Assembly (NCBI GenBank): GCA_946615275.1
Contig: CAMOHV010000087.1
Span: forward strand, 1 to 6,146
Length of the DNA stretch: 6,146 nt
Direction of reading: 5' to 3'
Source of the DNA: an uncultured Verrucomicrobiota bacterium
Lineage (GTDB): Bacteria > Verrucomicrobiota > Kiritimatiellia > RFP12 > UBA1067
The translations under genes were made by a program, and so were the position numbers. The notes beneath the pieces were generated by a model that did not search any database, was not told the origin of the DNA, and saw only the letters and a list, made by a program, of their open reading frames with translations. Shown here in pieces: positions 4,558-6,146 of the stretch; within the stretch, counting starts at the first letter, position 1; each line of letters starts with the position of its first letter.

Positions 4558-6078
4558 ATGGACATGGGAAACGACAATTTCACGGCGAAGCGGATAGACG
4601 AGCTCCTGGCGGACGGCACGCTGAAACGTCTCGGCATGGGGTCGAGGCGGGCTTGCTATGCTCTGCCAGGAGGGCGCCTTTGCGTGAAGTGCTACCGCAG
4701 CGACGCTGAGATAGCGGAAGGCAAGCACCCGGAGCGCCCGCCATTCTCCCCTATGGCCGAGAACGTCGCGCGAGAGATCCGCAACCATCGCTTCGACGAA
4801 AAGAACAATTCCTGCTGCCAGGAACACCGCTACTGGAACAAACTGAAGGGACGCCTCCCCAAAGAGCTGATGGCGGTGTTCCCCTCCACAATGCGCACGC
4901 TGCTTCTGCCCTCTCGCGGCTGGTGCGTGGTAGAGGAGCGCATTGTGAACGCCGACGGCTCTCCTGTAGTGAAGTTCCATGAGGCGTGGCTCGCCTCGGA
5001 CAATGCGACCCGGCTGGCGCTCTTCGAGAAGTTCGCCGCGCTCGCCGACGCCCTGGTGTGCCATGCGGTGAGAGTGTACGACATACAGAACACCCTTGTG
5101 CAGAAAGCGCCCGACGGGACGATGCGCCTGCGCATCGCGGACTTCGAACCAGCCTCGCGCGCGCTGATCGCGATAGACCACATCTCGGCGACCATCATGC
5201 GCATGAAGCTCCGCCGCCGCATAGCGCGCTACTGCAAGCTCTTCATGATACGCAGACCTCGCCCGGCGAAGGCGGTGGACGCGCCGCCGGTGAACGTCCT
5301 TTGCATGAAGTGGGGCGACTACTACACGGCGGACTACGTGAACCGGCTGTACGCCGGGGTTAGGCGCAACCTGCTGAGACCGTTCCGCTTCGTGTGCGTG
5401 ACGGACGATGCGAAGGGTCTTGCGCCGGGCATCGAGGCGGTTCCCTTCCCGCCCGACCCAAAGGTGCCCGGCACGTACGTCCCGCGCCCCTGGCCGAACA
5501 TCTTCGCGAAGCTCGCGTTATTCAAGGACGGTTTCGCGGACCTCAAGGGCCCCACGCTATTCCTGGACATAGACCTCCTCGTCACCGGTCCCCTCGACCG
5601 CTTCTTCGACTACAAGCCCGGCGAGTTCTGCATCATACACAATTGGGTGGAGCGGCGCAAGTCGCTGTTCCGCAAGACGCCGCCGATCGGTAATTCGTCG
5701 TGCTTCAGGTTCGACGCGGGGAAGTCCGGCGGAGTGTGGGAGGTGTTCCTGCGCGAGAAGGACGAGCCGGGGCAGGTCGAGAGATTCCGCCTGGGGTCGC
5801 AGAAGTTCCAGACATACGCGATGATGAAGACCGGGAAGGTGAACTGGTGGCCGTCCAGCTGGGTTTGCTCGTTCAAGAGGCAGCTGGTGCCGATCTTCCC
5901 GCTCAACAAGATATTCACTCCGTGGCGTCCCCCGAAGAACGCGTCCATAGTCGCGTTCCACGGCCAGCCAGACCTCCCGCAGGCGCTGGCGGGATACTAC
6001 CAGAAGTACGACAAGCCGGTGAAGCCGCACCTCACGTGCAAACCCACGAAGTGGATACTTGAGTACTGGCGCGAATAA
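4558..6078 (+). CDS. YrbL kinase-like domain fused to a GT-A-type glycosyltransferase
   Basis: This 506-residue soluble protein has two domains. Residues about 22-231 match the whole length of YrbL (PF10707), a kinase-fold protein of the PhoP regulon: Gly-loop LGMGSRRACY (25-34), Lys in CVKCY (K44), catalytic-loop-like VYDIQNTLVQ (173-182, D175/N178), and a DFG-like IADFEP (193-198). A basic linker leads to a glycosyltransferase-like domain (about 245-506). That domain starts VNVLCMKWGDYYT and has VTDDAKGL, a metal-binding DID at 337-339 inside LFLDIDLLV, a glycine/Asn turn PPIGNSSCFRFD and a C-terminal FHGQPD (H468). The pattern is that of retaining nucleotide-sugar transferases. A role in sugar transfer and perhaps phosphorylation of a surface glycan is inferred. 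ATG 4558 is preferred (weak TGGA upstream); 4564, with AGAG 6 bases before it, is an equal alternative. The frame is open back to an ATG at 4450 only because the repeat array has no stops. Confidence 0.87.
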   Translation: MDMGNDNFTAKRIDELLADGTLKRLGMGSRRACYALPGGRLCVKCYRSDAEIAEGKHPERPPFSPMAENVAREIRNHRFDEKNNSCCQEHRYWNKLKGRLPKELMAVFPSTMRTLLLPSRGWCVVEERIVNADGSPVVKFHEAWLASDNATRLALFEKFAALADALVCHAVRVYDIQNTLVQKAPDGTMRLRIADFEPASRALIAIDHISATIMRMKLRRRIARYCKLFMIRRPRPAKAVDAPPVNVLCMKWGDYYTADYVNRLYAGVRRNLLRPFRFVCVTDDAKGLAPGIEAVPFPPDPKVPGTYVPRPWPNIFAKLALFKDGFADLKGPTLFLDIDLLVTGPLDRFFDYKPGEFCIIHNWVERRKSLFRKTPPIGNSSCFRFDAGKSGGVWEVFLREKDEPGQVERFRLGSQKFQTYAMMKTGKVNWWPSSWVCSFKRQLVPIFPLNKIFTPWRPPKNASIVAFHGQPDLPQALAGYYQKYDKPVKPHLTCKPTKWILEYWRE

Positions 6079-6146
6079 CCCTCCGCAAAAATTTGGTCGC
6101 CAGACAGACTAAATGCAACTAGGGGCAGGTTAAATGCTCCGTAGTC

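Noticed and set aside
6079..6146. Tail after the YrbL-GT stop with TAAATGC twice (6110-6116, 6131-6137) and a GACTA/TAGTC pair
   Set aside because: The repeats are too short to mean anything; there is no G+C stem followed by a T-run to call a terminator, and no tRNA or att-site structure.

Overview
This 6.1-kb window looks like ordinary chromosomal DNA from a high-GC, didermic (outer-membrane) bacterium. The mix of a TMEM43-family protein, an HGSNAT/DUF5009-type acyltransferase, a Gfo/Idh/MocA oxidoreductase, a YqiA-like esterase and a YrbL-glycosyltransferase fusion, plus weak or absent Shine-Dalgarno sites and purine-rich heptamer repeats at gene junctions, would fit an uncultured PVC-superphylum organism such as Kiritimatiellae. 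That assignment is inference; no rRNA or marker gene is present. No phage, transposon, CRISPR or RNA gene was recognised.

Layout: two divergent transcription units leave a 155-bp control region (3465-3619). Leftward (minus strand) the order is TMEM43 family protein (3464-2289), DUF5009/HGSNAT-like membrane acyltransferase (2262-1072), Gfo/Idh/MocA oxidoreductase (1075-110, ATGA overlap with the acyltransferase) and the first 17 codons of a YqiA-type alpha/beta-hydrolase (52-1, cut by the window edge). Rightward (plus strand) the order is an N-terminally membrane-anchored protein with HEAT-like helices (3620-4546), then, 11 bp later, a 506-residue protein joining a complete YrbL kinase-like domain to a GT-A-type glycosyltransferase domain (4558-6078). 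The last 68 bases hold nothing I can name.

The control region holds a good extended -10 promoter for each direction. The rightward promoter sits so close to its gene that the transcript should start at or next to the ATG, which implies a leaderless mRNA. Between the two promoters lies a four-unit heptamer array (RRAATTG) whose last unit supplies part of the rightward -35 box.

Two more heptamer arrays (RGRGRAY type, mainly GGGGAAT/GGGGAAC) lie at the TMEM43/acyltransferase junction and at the HEAT-like/YrbL-GT junction. They are open in all six frames. One supplies the stop codon of TMEM43 and fills the place where a ribosome-binding site should be. The other extends the HEAT-like protein by a repetitive tail and could form an RNA G-quadruplex just ahead of the YrbL-GT start.

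Functionally, the rightward unit probably acts on a cell-envelope glycan (sugar transfer plus possible phosphorylation). The leftward unit combines membrane acyl transfer and sugar-type oxidoreduction with a membrane protein of unknown bacterial role. No single pathway is proven.
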